Positions 47,687 through 57,300 are shown, counted from the stretch's first letter. The stretch: 64,000 nt of DNA from an uncultured Paracoccaceae bacterium (GCA_937864535.1 CALMJS010000031.1:87468-151467); one strand, 5' to 3'. Notes: generated by a model not told the origin, from the sequence alone. Translations and numbers: made by a program.

Positions 47687-48069
47687 TGGATCCTCCTCGA
47701 TTTTACGTTCGACACCGATATAGGGGGTCGCAGATCAAACCGCTACACCGGCCTGCGTATTTGTCGCAGGTGGGACCAACGCGCAAGATTAGAGAGCCAG
47801 ACACCTGCTGACATGTCTTGACACCGATCCGCCATAGTCCGGAAATCCGGCGTAAACAGGAATTAAAAACGTTTTAGGCGCCAAAAATCTCTCGAAAGGA
47901 TCATAGGATTGCCCATTCGTTATTCTTGAGGTATATGACGGATACGTCAGCAACCAAGAGTTGACCTTTGGGGTGTTACGGCCACCGCCCGATCCTGAAC
48001 ACTCCGAAATACAAAGGTGCGTATGCCATTTCTTGGCCTGCGGAGTTTCAAAATAGGATCGGACAACGA
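47687..48069. other. Intergenic region between Prx6 and an alpha/beta-hydrolase gene
   Basis: These 383 bases separate divergent genes and show no convincing gene or RNA structure. An inverted repeat TGACG-N4-CGTCA stands at 47936-47949, in an A+T-richer stretch, and could bind a dimeric regulator. The sequence is otherwise unremarkable. The plus-strand reading frame of the next gene is open from 47968 but upstream residues look non-conserved. Confidence 0.5.
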
Positions 48070-48642
48070 ATGCTCGGTATGGAGCCAAACATTGTTCTGC
48101 GGAATCTGGGAAATGTTGATTCCCCGCTGGTCCTTGTGTTCGCGGATCTTCCGCATCAGGCAAAGGGACTTCACCATCTGGTTACGGGACTGGTTCCGGA
48201 CTGGCATGTGACGACGGTCAATTTCGATCTGATACCCAGCGCCCCCTATCAAAAGGCCCAGTTGGATCTGCCCCGGTTGCGATTATTTGCGGAACACGAA
48301 ATTTCGCGAGTGGTGCCCGATCAAATCATCCTTGTCGGTTATGGCATAGCCTCTCAGATCGTGTTGGACCTGTACGCTGGCGACCGGATAGCCGTAGAGC
48401 GCGCTGCCTTGCTGCATCCGGCAACGCAGCGCGAAGACCTGTTCAATCTTAAATTGGTAGGCAAGAAAATCTTTGTCAGCACCGGATGGCTCGACGGGCG
48501 GTCACTGGTGTCCAAGACCGAACTACTGGTTCGCCAGATGCAGCACATGAACGCCAGAGTGACCAAACACATCCATCAAGGCGGAATCGAGGTGACACAC
48601 TCGGAAGCCGATGCCCTACAGGCGTTTCTAACCGGGAAATAA
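48070..48642 (+). CDS. Alpha/beta-hydrolase (phospholipase/carboxylesterase type) lacking the serine nucleophile
   Basis: The 190-residue protein resembles the phospholipase/carboxylesterase family. The expected strand-turn-helix nucleophile elbow GxSxG reads LVGYGIASQ, so the position of the serine is Gly92 (GGC, one base from AGC). The presumed acid Asp142 (GWLDGRS) and base His177 (GGIEVTHSE) are kept. It is therefore probably inactive as an esterase, or works differently, for example as a binding protein. The start is uncertain: ATGs at 48070 and 48079 are both plausible. No partners are near. Confidence 0.7.
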   Translation: MLGMEPNIVLRNLGNVDSPLVLVFADLPHQAKGLHHLVTGLVPDWHVTTVNFDLIPSAPYQKAQLDLPRLRLFAEHEISRVVPDQIILVGYGIASQIVLDLYAGDRIAVERAALLHPATQREDLFNLKLVGKKIFVSTGWLDGRSLVSKTELLVRQMQHMNARVTKHIHQGGIEVTHSEADALQAFLTGK

Positions 48643-48649
48643 CCAGCTT

Positions 48650-49300
48650 CTAGAACGGCGCTTTAGCTGAAATTCGCATGCCCTTACCGCTCTCTGGATG
48701 AGCGAACTGCAAGGTCTCTGAATGCAGCATCAAGCGGGGAAAATCGCGTGCCGCACCCGTCGCATAAAACGGATCGCCGAGGATCGGGTGCCCGATTTCC
48801 TTCATATGGACACGGAGTTGATGCGAGCGACCCGTTTTGGGATAGAGGCGGACGCGGCTCTCACCATGGCCCGAACGAACGACCCGCCAATCGGTAATTG
48901 CAGGCCGCCCTTGGTCAAAGTCGACCTTTTGCAGCGGCCGATTGGGCCAGTCCACGATCATCGGCAAATCAACGGTGCCGGTCTTTTCGGCAAATTCACC
49001 CCAAACCCTTGCAACATAGGTCTTTTTCGTGGTGCGCGCCTCGAATTGTCGACCCATCGCCTTTTGCGCATGCGGGGTCAAGGCAAAGACGATCACACCC
49101 GAGGTATCGCGATCGAGCCTGTGCACCAGGAGCGCGGTCGGAAAAACCGCCTGCACCCTGGTGATCAGGCAATCTGCCAAATGCTCGCCCCTGCCCGGCA
49201 CCGAAAGCAGGCCGGAGGGTTTATCAACGATAACCAGTTCATGATCCTGATAGAGGATCGAGAGCGGGTCCATCGGCGGTCGATAGTCCGACACGGTCAT
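48650..49300 (-). CDS. RluA-family pseudouridine synthase
   Basis: The 216-residue protein has the RluA catalytic motif HRLDRDTSGVIVFAL with the active aspartate, the opening LYQDHELVIVDKPSGLLSV, and PKTGRSHQLRVHMKEIGHPILGD. There is no N-terminal S4 domain, and the short length fits the RluA proper branch (23S U746 and tRNA U32 in E. coli), but the target here is not certain. The start overlaps the msrC stop. Confidence 0.92.
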   Translation of the reverse strand: MTVSDYRPPMDPLSILYQDHELVIVDKPSGLLSVPGRGEHLADCLITRVQAVFPTALLVHRLDRDTSGVIVFALTPHAQKAMGRQFEARTTKKTYVARVWGEFAEKTGTVDLPMIVDWPNRPLQKVDFDQGRPAITDWRVVRSGHGESRVRLYPKTGRSHQLRVHMKEIGHPILGDPFYATGAARDFPRLMLHSETLQFAHPESGKGMRISAKAPF

Positions 49301-49752
49301 AGATGGCCAAAGGTCTGCGACAGGATCGCGGCCAAATTCTGCGCGTCATGGTCATCAAACGCGTCGGGCTGGTTGCTGTCGATGTCAAACACGCCCAGGA
49401 GACGACCCTGACCATCAAAGACCGGCAAAACGATTTCCGACCGCGTCGAAGAAGAACAGGCGATGTGGCCCGGAAAGGCATCGACGTCCGGAACCAGTTG
49501 CACCTGCCCCGTCCGAGCCGCGGCACCGCAGACGCCGCGATCAAACGGGATCACCAGACAGCCATGCCCCCCCTGATAGGGCCCGATTTTCAGCACCTGC
49601 GGCGCGGTCACCCGGTAAAAACCGGTCCAGTCGAACCGGTGATCGGCATGATGCACCTCGCAGGCAACGGTGGCCATCAGCGCGACGCTATCCGTTTCGC
49701 CGTGGGTCAAGGAGGCAATGGTCTGGGCTAACTCTGTGTAATCGACGCGCAT
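49297..49752 (-). CDS. msrC: Free methionine-(R)-sulfoxide reductase (GAF domain)
   Basis: The 151-residue protein is a GAF-fold fRMsr. The three functional cysteines Cys65, Cys75 and Cys99 (GGHGCLV, GVCGAA, HIACSSSTRSE) have the same spacing, 10 and 24 residues, as I recall for the E. coli enzyme. It reduces free methionine R-sulfoxide formed under oxidative stress. The start is the ATG at 49752, where the conserved part begins. Its upstream region contains the dispersed hairpin element, so the hairpin lies in or near the 5' leader. Confidence 0.92.
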   Translation of the reverse strand: MRVDYTELAQTIASLTHGETDSVALMATVACEVHHADHRFDWTGFYRVTAPQVLKIGPYQGGHGCLVIPFDRGVCGAAARTGQVQLVPDVDAFPGHIACSSSTRSEIVLPVFDGQGRLLGVFDIDSNQPDAFDDHDAQNLAAILSQTFGHL

Positions 49753-49765
49753 GTTGTTCCGTTTC

Positions 49766-49816
49766 GCGGGGGCTGTCTGCCCCCGCACCCCCGAAGGTAT
49801 TTGGGGAAAGATGAAA
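49766..49816. repeat. Dispersed hairpin element, copy 1
   Basis: A perfect 8-bp hairpin GCGGGGGC/GCCCCCGC (49766-49786) is followed by CACCCCCGA, GGTATTT and GGAAAGATGAA. The second copy is at 61518-61579 in inverted orientation; after the hairpin, 27 of about 30 bases agree, with one single-base indel. The motif is familiar from intergenic regions of many Rhodobacteraceae. The hairpin stands directly upstream of the msrC start. Confidence 0.75.
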
Positions 49817-50138
49817 AGCTGGATGCGTTTTAAGGGGATTGCGATTCTTTCGCCACATGGAAAACGGACCCGTCGACCCGACAGCAGGCCATCTATTGTT
49901 GCGCAAGGATCAACAACCCCCTGATGGACTGTCCTTTTTTACGAATTATATGCCTTCGCGCCGCAATACTGCCCTTATTCTTCCATGCATTAGACGGGAT
50001 CGCAGGCGATACTGATGGGGTAGCTGCAAAATGCTTCCCTCGGCGCTGCGTACATATGCCCCCACCCAGTTGCGCAGTGCCGAGGCTCAATCCTGTTCTG
50101 GCGATTGGGCTCTATCCAAGCAAAGTGTTCAGATGGTC
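49817..50138. other. Intergenic region between msrC leader and hspQ
   Basis: No convincing gene is seen in these 322 bases. An open frame of 72 codons on the plus strand (49924-50142, hydrophobic start then a Cys/Pro-rich region) runs into the hspQ stop and lacks a ribosome site. Its residue use does not look like a conserved protein, so I leave it uncalled. No tRNA-like fold or terminator for hspQ is apparent beyond the hairpin element. Confidence 0.5.
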
Positions 50139-50465
50139 CTAGTTCAACTGCGAATGCAGTTGATATTGGCCGTCCTCGAACGCGTCAAAGAAATCGGCGA
50201 CATCGGGATGATCGACCGGCTGACCCGAATAATCCGCGATCAGATTTTGTTCCGAAACATAGGCGACGTAATAGCTGTGATCATTTTCTGCCAGCAGATG
50301 GTAGAAGGGCTGATCTTTGCGTGGGCGGCTATCTTCGGGAATGGATTGGTACCACTCCTCGGAATTGCTGAAAATCGCATCGACGTCGAACACGACACCG
50401 CGAAACGGGTGTTTGCGGTGGCGGACGATTTGTCCCAGTTGATATTTTGCGCGTACTTTGAGCAT
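50139..50465 (-). CDS. hspQ: Heat shock protein HspQ (YccV, hemimethylated DNA-binding family)
   Basis: HspQ is a small adaptor or specificity factor that promotes Lon proteolysis of some substrates in enterobacteria. The 108-residue protein has the YccV domain, with YQLGQIVRHRKHPFRGVVFDVD at the front and QPFYHLLAENDHSYYVAYVSEQNL. The start is the ATG at 50465, where the conserved domain begins; the open frame extends upstream without conserved residues. An AEC transporter gene is divergent 83 bases away. Confidence 0.92.
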   Translation of the reverse strand: MLKVRAKYQLGQIVRHRKHPFRGVVFDVDAIFSNSEEWYQSIPEDSRPRKDQPFYHLLAENDHSYYVAYVSEQNLIADYSGQPVDHPDVADFFDAFEDGQYQLHSQLN

Positions 50466-50548
50466 GGCCCTTTGCCCCCTAGCCCCGTAATAAACTCTTA
50501 CGGACGCGAAAAGTCCATCATGCTCCAACGTATAGACGGAAACAGATT

Positions 50549-51430
50549 GTGAACCTCGCTCTGACAGTTCTGCAGATCACCGCCCCGGTCTTTATTCTGG
50601 CTGCTGTCGGATTTTCCTGGGTCAAGATGGGGTTTGAATACAGGGTGGAGTTCGTAACGCGTCTGGCGATGACGTTGGCCGTGCCCTGTCTGATTTTTGT
50701 CGCCCTGATGCGAACCAAGATCGAGCCCGAAGCACTGGCGGCGCTGTCGCTGGCGACGATTTCGGGATATGCGATGATTTCCGTGATCGCGATCACGATG
50801 GTCAAGATCATGCGGCTGAATGTGCGGACCCATCTCGCGCCACTGATTTTCGGGAACACAGGCAACCTGGGTCTGCCACTGGCGCTCTTTGCCTTTGGCG
50901 AAACCGGGCTGGGTTATGCGGTGGTGGTCTTTGCGGTGATGGCCGTGATTTCGTTTACTCTGGGGATCTGGATTGTCTCTGGCGGCGGATCACTGGCCAA
51001 GGTCGTCAAAGAGCCATTGGTCGGCGCGACCCTGCTGGGGGGGCTGTTTCTGTGGCAGGGCTGGGAAACACCCGTATTCCTGACAAATGCCCTCAAAATG
51101 ATCGGCGACATGGCCATTCCGATGATGCTGATCACGCTGGGGGTCGCTGTTGGGCGGCTCCACACGCGGGACATCGGCAAGGCAATGATCATGGCGGTGA
51201 TCAAGATTGCCATCGGCGTCGGCGCGGGGATTGTCGCGGGGCGCTGGTTCGGGCTGGGCCCGGTTGCCTTTGGTGTGCTGATCGTGCAACTGGCCACGCC
51301 TGTCGCGGTCACCAGCTATCTGCTGGCGGAAAAATATGGTGCGGACGCACAATCGGTTGCCGGTCTGGTGGTGGTTTCCACCCTGATGTCGGTGGTCAGT
51401 TTACCGCTTATCCTTGCTTTCGTGATCTGA
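50549..51430 (+). CDS. AEC-family (auxin efflux carrier-like) transporter
   Basis: The 293-residue membrane protein has about ten transmembrane helices in two five-helix halves, with the conserved GNTGNLGLPLALFAFGE block in the first half and IVQLATPVAVTSYLLAEKYGAD in the second. Bacterial members export or import organic acids such as malate or malonate; specificity cannot be told. The start is a GTG at 50549 with GGA spaced upstream. No catabolic genes accompany it. Confidence 0.9.
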   Translation: MNLALTVLQITAPVFILAAVGFSWVKMGFEYRVEFVTRLAMTLAVPCLIFVALMRTKIEPEALAALSLATISGYAMISVIAITMVKIMRLNVRTHLAPLIFGNTGNLGLPLALFAFGETGLGYAVVVFAVMAVISFTLGIWIVSGGGSLAKVVKEPLVGATLLGGLFLWQGWETPVFLTNALKMIGDMAIPMMLITLGVAVGRLHTRDIGKAMIMAVIKIAIGVGAGIVAGRWFGLGPVAFGVLIVQLATPVAVTSYLLAEKYGADAQSVAGLVVVSTLMSVVSLPLILAFVI

Positions 51431-51502
51431 CCTAGCCTGCTTTGCCGTTCCCATTCGGGGTCATATCGGCTAGTCTGAAAAAAACAAAAGAGCGAGAGGC
51501 AG

Positions 51503-52093
51503 ATGAGCAGACTCTTTCGCGCCCTGTTAGTGTTGCTAGTCGTGGCCAGCTGCGGCGGTCGGGATCGTTCCGCCCCGCGCGAGCTGGACAATGCCTGCGC
51601 GATTTTGACAGAGCGGTCCCACTATGTGAGCGCATTCCGCGCAGCGAAACGCAATTGGGGTGTCGAACCTCATGTCCTGATGGCGATGATCTATCAGGAG
51701 AGCAAATTCATCGCGAACAACCGGACCCCGCACCAATATGCGCTGGGTGTTATTCCGATCGGCCGCCAGTCCTCGGCCTATGGCTATGCGCAAGCGTTGG
51801 ACAGCACATGGGAAGAATATCAGCGCGCCGAAGGCGGCTTTGGCGCACGGCGGGATAATATCCGCGATGCGACCGATTTTATGGGCTGGTACATGTCGCA
51901 AACCGTGGCAGAGACCGGCATTCCGATGAACGATACCCGCAATCAGTATCTGGCCTATCACGAGGGTCGGACAGGGTATCTACGTGGCACCTATCGGTCC
52001 AAGTCTTGGCTGGTTCGGATTGCAGGCGAAGTTGGCGACCGGTCTGTGATGTACCAACAGCAATTGCGCAACTGCCGCGTAGCCCGGTTCTGA
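51503..52093 (+). CDS. Lytic transglycosylase-like lipoprotein (SLT domain)
   Basis: The 196-residue protein has a short lipoprotein signal (MSRLFRALLVLLVVASCGG, lipobox VASC with Cys17). An SLT-type lysozyme fold follows, with the catalytic Glu in LMAMIYQESKF, the region SSAYGYAQALDSTWEEYQ, and YLAYHEG near the end. Transglycosylases of this family cut peptidoglycan between MurNAc and GlcNAc to make anhydro ends. Membrane anchoring by the lipid is expected. It is convergent with lolA. Confidence 0.9.
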   Translation: MSRLFRALLVLLVVASCGGRDRSAPRELDNACAILTERSHYVSAFRAAKRNWGVEPHVLMAMIYQESKFIANNRTPHQYALGVIPIGRQSSAYGYAQALDSTWEEYQRAEGGFGARRDNIRDATDFMGWYMSQTVAETGIPMNDTRNQYLAYHEGRTGYLRGTYRSKSWLVRIAGEVGDRSVMYQQQLRNCRVARF

Positions 52094-52114
52094 GAATAGC
52101 GGGGCGCGGCTGGC

Positions 52115-52726
52115 CTAGCCCCGCCCCCATTGCTCGGTGATGGCGATCAGGTTGAATAGGCTGTCAGAGATCGAGCCGCCATATTCCATGTTCGCCAGTT
52201 CGATCCGGGTTTGACCACCCGCCCCGTCGACCATCACCCATTCCACCAGATCCAGCGGCGCGTTGGTAAAGGCCAGCGTAATGGCCCCGTATTCGGGATG
52301 CGCCGGGTCCTGGGCTGTGACCAGAGTATGGCCGCCAGCGGTCCGGACATCCGTAACCATGTCGGATTGGGTCAGATCGACCTTGCGCCCGAGGATCAGC
52401 CCCAGTGGCGTCTGCCCGATCGGAAACCGCTGCGGACCTTCGTTTGAACGGCCATCGAAAATAGCCACTGCGCCGCCACCCGCGACCACTAGGGACCTCT
52501 CTGGCGGATCATATTCGAACCGGATACGCCCCGGCCGTTTGATATAGATGCGTCCGGTCGAAATCGTGCCATCGGCGTTAGACTGGCGAAAGGTCCCGCT
52601 AGCGGTCGAGATATTGGTCAGGTAGGTCGAAATGTCCTGCAAAGACACCGCTTGCGCAACTGCACTGCGCCCCAGAACCGCAAGGGCAATCGGCGCCAGC
52701 AAGAGAGACCGTCGAAATTGGTTCAT
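52115..52726 (-). CDS. lolA: Outer membrane lipoprotein carrier protein LolA
   Basis: LolA ferries lipoproteins through the periplasm from the LolCDE complex to the outer membrane. The 203-residue protein has a signal peptide (MNQFRRSLLLAPIALAVLG) and the LolA barrel: ASGTFRQSNADG, GRIYIKRPGRIRFEYDPPE and the LGRKVDL region. Two in-frame starts, ATG 52741 and ATG 52726, each have an AGGAAA site directly before them, 15 bases apart. I prefer the inner one, which begins at the signal peptide. It follows ftsK in many relatives, but here the RTX protease gene separates them. Confidence 0.93.
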   Translation of the reverse strand: MNQFRRSLLLAPIALAVLGRSAVAQAVSLQDISTYLTNISTASGTFRQSNADGTISTGRIYIKRPGRIRFEYDPPERSLVVAGGGAVAIFDGRSNEGPQRFPIGQTPLGLILGRKVDLTQSDMVTDVRTAGGHTLVTAQDPAHPEYGAITLAFTNAPLDLVEWVMVDGAGGQTRIELANMEYGGSISDSLFNLIAITEQWGRG

Positions 52727-52819
52727 CCGTTTTCCTGTCATCGTTTCCTGTGACACATGGGCCTAAAACACCATGTTTCCAAGCGTTATGCGATAACAGC
52801 CGGTCACATTGACAAGATG

Positions 52820-54286
52820 TTAGTAATAGCTGTCAAATGCCTCCAACGTCACGCCCAGCAGTTTGACCGACAGCTTGCCGGTTTCGGCATCGCCCCAGTC
52901 GAGCCGCAGACCGTTGGAGATCTCGACCGTTCGGGCATCGTAGACACTCCAGCCAAGGGCACTGAGATCCAGCCAGTCGACTCCCACACCGAAATCGGTG
53001 ATCGTATCGACCCCGCCAAGCGAATCTTCTTCAAAGAGAAAGCTGTCATAGCCCGCCCCACCGGTGAGCCGATCATTCCCTGCCCCGCCGTTCAGGGTGT
53101 CAGAGTCGGCACCGCCGTCGAGGATATCGCTGCCAGCGTTACCGTTCAGGGTGTCAAAGCCGGCATCCCCGTCTAGCCAGTCGCGCAGTCCGCCGCCGTT
53201 CAAAATATCGTTGTTTTCGCCGCCAGACAGGCGATCTTTGCCGGCGCCGCCGAATAGCGTATCGTTGTGTTCACCGCCAACCAGACTGTCCTGCCCGACG
53301 TCCCCAAACAGGCGATCCTTGCCGTTGCCGCCAAAGAGCGTGTCGTTGCCACCCTCTCCCTTGAGAATGTTGACCGCCCAAGCGCTGATGTCCCAGTCGT
53401 AATCAGAGGCAATATCGGTGGCGGAATTTGCATAGAGCGTATCCGCACCATTGCCGCCATACAGCTTATCGCTGCCAGCAAATCCAAAAATCGTATCGTT
53501 ACCGGCACCGCCCTTGATGGTGTCATAGTAGTCCCGGCCGATCAGGAGGTCATCGCCACCCTTGCCGTCGATACTATTTTCAGCACCGACGCCCAGTATC
53601 GTTTCGGCACGGTTCGACCCACCGATTTCCATGGTGGCACCGGACTGAACGAACGACCAACCGGTGGTATCAACAGGGTCGCCATAGAGGAACTGCAGAG
53701 CCTCCAAATCCAGCGATGCCAGCTCTCCGTTGCCGATGATGTTCCAGTTATAGGTCATCACCGTATAGTTCGCGTTATCTATCGCGGGGGCGAGCGTATA
53801 TGTGCCCTCGAATGTATGCGACAGACCCACCGCATGCCCCAGTTCATGCAAAACGACCCGGAACCAAGAGGTCGTGCTCAACGTCGGATCGTCCGTCAGG
53901 TCAATCTGGAAATCACCCTGCCCGGTCGAGGAATCGGAACTATAGGCATAGTGGGCCCAGCCACCCCATTCCGTCCCCAGAACGCCATAGACATCGATCA
54001 TCGCGTCCATGGTGCTATCAACCTCGACAAAGACGATCCCGGCGGCCTGCGAAAACATTTCGGCGGCCTTTACGAACTGCGCCCGCTGCTGTTCGTTGAA
54101 CGACGCAACCCCGCTGATTGCCCCATTTTCCGGCACGTCAACGTCACCCGTCAGGGGCAGCTCGTCATCGTCCAGAAAATGGTAGGTGACGATCACCGGA
54201 GTCCCGAGATCGGTCAAACCGTTCCAACGATAATTCTCGTGGTCGTAGTAGGCAGTGATCGCGCGGTAATCATAAACAACAGTCAT
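52820..54286 (-). CDS. Serralysin-like M10 metallopeptidase with RTX repeats
   Basis: The 488-residue protein has a reprolysin-type metzincin catalytic domain (residues 15-190) with the zinc motif HELGHAVGLSH at 147-157 (His147, Glu148, His151, His157) and a Met-turn at Met177 (YTVMTYN). Residues 220-440 are RTX repeats (GGNGADTLY, GGAGNDRLT and others) forming a Ca2+ roll. The C terminus ends in hydrophobic residues after LEAFDS. There is no N-terminal signal peptide, so type I secretion is expected; the exporter near 2-5 kb is the best candidate. It lies between ftsK and lolA on the same strand. Confidence 0.94.
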   Translation of the reverse strand: MTVVYDYRAITAYYDHENYRWNGLTDLGTPVIVTYHFLDDDELPLTGDVDVPENGAISGVASFNEQQRAQFVKAAEMFSQAAGIVFVEVDSTMDAMIDVYGVLGTEWGGWAHYAYSSDSSTGQGDFQIDLTDDPTLSTTSWFRVVLHELGHAVGLSHTFEGTYTLAPAIDNANYTVMTYNWNIIGNGELASLDLEALQFLYGDPVDTTGWSFVQSGATMEIGGSNRAETILGVGAENSIDGKGGDDLLIGRDYYDTIKGGAGNDTIFGFAGSDKLYGGNGADTLYANSATDIASDYDWDISAWAVNILKGEGGNDTLFGGNGKDRLFGDVGQDSLVGGEHNDTLFGGAGKDRLSGGENNDILNGGGLRDWLDGDAGFDTLNGNAGSDILDGGADSDTLNGGAGNDRLTGGAGYDSFLFEEDSLGGVDTITDFGVGVDWLDLSALGWSVYDARTVEISNGLRLDWGDAETGKLSVKLLGVTLEAFDSYY

Positions 54287-54334
54287 AGGTCTTAGGTACC
54301 CCTTTGGTCATCGGCATTCGGAGCCCTAACAACC

Positions 54335-57300
54335 CTAATGTTGCTCAGGCACCAAAATATCCCGCTTGCCCACGTGGTTCGCAGCAGAAACGACACCTTC
54401 GTCTTCCATCTGCTCGACCAATCGTGCTGCCTTATTGTAACCGATTGCAAGCTTGCGTTGAATATAAGACGTCGAACACTTGCGATCTTTAATCACAATC
54501 GCGACAGCCTGATCATAGAGCGCATCTTCACCGTCGGAATTGCCGCCTAGACCCAGTTTCGCATCGATATCTGCGCCGGCCTCATCATCCGGACCATCTA
54601 CCACGCCGGACATATATTCGGGCGGGCCATAGGCCTTGAGGTAGGAAACGATCTCTTCGACCTCTTCGTCAGAAACAAAGGGACCGTGAACGCGGGTAAT
54701 CCGGCCACCGCCAGCCATGTAGAGCATATCGCCCATCCCCAAGAGCTGTTCCGCGCCCTGTTCACCCAAAATGGTGCGGCTGTCGATCTTCGACGTAACC
54801 TGGAACGAAATCCGGGTGGGGAAGTTCGCCTTGATCGTACCGGTAATCACATCGACCGAGGGACGCTGTGTCGCCATGATCAAGTGGATGCCAGAGGCGC
54901 GCGCCATCTGGGCCAAGCGCTGGATACAGGCTTCGATTTCCTTGCCCGCGACCATCATCAGATCGGCCATTTCGTCCACGATAACGACGATATAGGGCAT
55001 AGTGACCGGAGTCAGCTCTTCGGTTTCAAAGATCGGATCGCCGGTTTCTTCGTCAAATCCGGTCTGAACCGTGCGTTCGAACATCTCGCCACGGGACAGG
55101 GCATCGCGCACGCGGCCATTATAGCCCTCGATATTGCGCACGCCCATTTTCGACATCTTGCGGTAGCGTTCTTCCATTTCGCCGACCACCCATTTCAGGG
55201 CAACAACGGCCTTTTTCGGATCGGTCACAACCGGCGACAACAAATGCGGGATTCCGTCATAAACCGACAGTTCCAGCATTTTCGGGTCGATCATGATCAG
55301 ACGACATTCGTCCGGACGTAGCCGATAGAGCAGCGACAGGATCATCGTATTGATCGCAACCGATTTACCCGACCCGGTCGTCCCCGCAATAAGCAGGTGA
55401 GGCATCTTGGCCAGGTTGGCGACAATCGGTTCACCGCCGATATCCTTGCCCAGTGCCAGCGGCAAACGCATGTTGCTGTCACCGAAATCGCGGCAGGACA
55501 GGATTTCACGCAGCACGACGGTTTCCCGTTTGTCGTTGGGCAATTCGATCCCGATAACGCTCCGTCCGGGCACCGTGGACACACGCGCAGACAGTGCCGA
55601 CATGGACCGCGCGATATCGTCAGCCAGACCGATGACACGGCTGGCCTTGAGGCCCGGCGCGGGTTCGAGTTCGTACATCGTCACCACCGGACCCGGACGG
55701 ACGCTGACGATTTCGCCCTTGATGCCATAATCATCCAGAACGGATTCCAGCATCCGTGCGTTTTCTTCCAGCGCCTCATTGGACATGTGGTGGCGTTCGA
55801 CATCCGCCGGATCGCGCAACAGATTGAGCGGCGGCAGATCGTAATCCGGCGCGGGTTCTTCAAACCTCAGCGAGGGTTGCGCGTCGGTCTGCGCCTTTTT
55901 CGACGGCTGAACCGGACGCTTGACGGTCGGCTGTACGACCCGGCGCTGCGCCTGCGGCGCAACGGAGGGCAGGCGAACCGGCGGGACCTTTTCAACGAAA
56001 ATATTGTCTTCGTCGTCCAGGGCCATGTCGGCGGCGTTCCAGCTCTCCAACTCGGGCAGGCCGCCCATAGGCGCCGCTTCGATCCCCATCTCGACGATGG
56101 GTTCGTCGTCGCTATCGTTGGCCAAATAGCGGCTGTTCTGCACGGGGCGTTCGAACACGCGGTCTTCGTACTCTTCGACCGGAGCATAGAAATCGGTGGC
56201 CTCGGGCGCGTCGGACAGCTCCACATGATCATGACGGGCCATGTCGCTACGCATCACCGGCGGCTCGACCATCAACGGACGCGGGCGACGGGCGGCGACA
56301 AAGGACGGCTCGATCCGCAGGCCATCGGCAGTTTTTGTGATCGGCGATACCGGCGGCGGCGGGGGCGGCGCGTTCCTGCTGCGGATGACATCGCTAATGC
56401 GGGCGCGGATACGGTCTTCGTCGGGCGCACCGGCGTCGGCGGACATCGGGGGTTCCTGATCCACCAGTTCCGGTTCCAGATCGGGGGATTTGCGCAGCAT
56501 ACGCGGCATCAGCCCGCTAAACAGCCCACCCTGCGACGGTGCAGGGGACGCGGCAGTGATCCGTTGCGGCGCGGCAGGTGCCACGGGATGGGCCGGCGAC
56601 TGCGCGACCAGAGGGGCCGCCGCCATCGGACGCTGGGTCACACGCGGCATGAAGGGTTCGGATCGCATCGCTTCCGGGGGAGCGGCCTGCACGCGCGGCT
56701 CCGCTCTCAGGTGGTGCTGGGCTGGCTCGGCCACGGTCGGCGTTTTGCGTGCCACGGCGGTCCGGACGATCGACGCGGTGCGCGACGGCATCGCAGCAGG
56801 GTCGGGATCGGGGATCCACAACTCTGCATCGGCCTCTTGGCGCATGATATCACGTTCGGCACGGCTGGTTTCCCGGCGTGCCTGAACGTTGGCATAGCCC
56901 GATTGCGCTACCCGGACCGAGGCCTCTGCCCCGCGCCCCAAGAGCCGCAAGATCAGCGAATACACAACGATCAAGCCATAGAGGAAGAACCGCCACCCTG
57001 TTCGGAGTTCGGGGCGGGTAAAGCCCATCACAAACAGCCCGACCAAGGCCATCATGACGCCGGCGCCAAAGGTCACCAGCTTGACCGCGATGATTTCGCC
57101 GACCGGAATCAATGTCAGGATCGCGCCCAGCGCCGTGTAACCGAACATGCCACCCAGCCCAAAGGAGTGCGTCCATTCCGCACCCGGCGGGATCGTCGCC
57201 GCATAAACCGTAGCGATCACAACCGGGATCGGGAAATAGATCAGCCGCCCGATGGCACGCTCTGCGCCCATATGCGCCGTCAGACGCAGGCCCCAGACAA

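Noticed and set aside
49924-50142. Possible 72-residue protein between msrC and hspQ
   Set aside because: No ribosome site, no recognised motif, overlaps the hspQ stop, and the residue pattern does not look like a conserved protein.
52099-52124. Inverted repeat GCGGGGC/GCCCCGC between the transglycosylase and lolA stops
   Set aside because: The loop is long and no T tract follows on either strand, and part lies in the lolA stop, so I do not call it a terminator.
53080-53560. Tandem DNA repeats within the RTX protease
   Set aside because: They simply encode the Gly/Asp nonapeptide repeats of the protein; not a CRISPR or independent repeat array.
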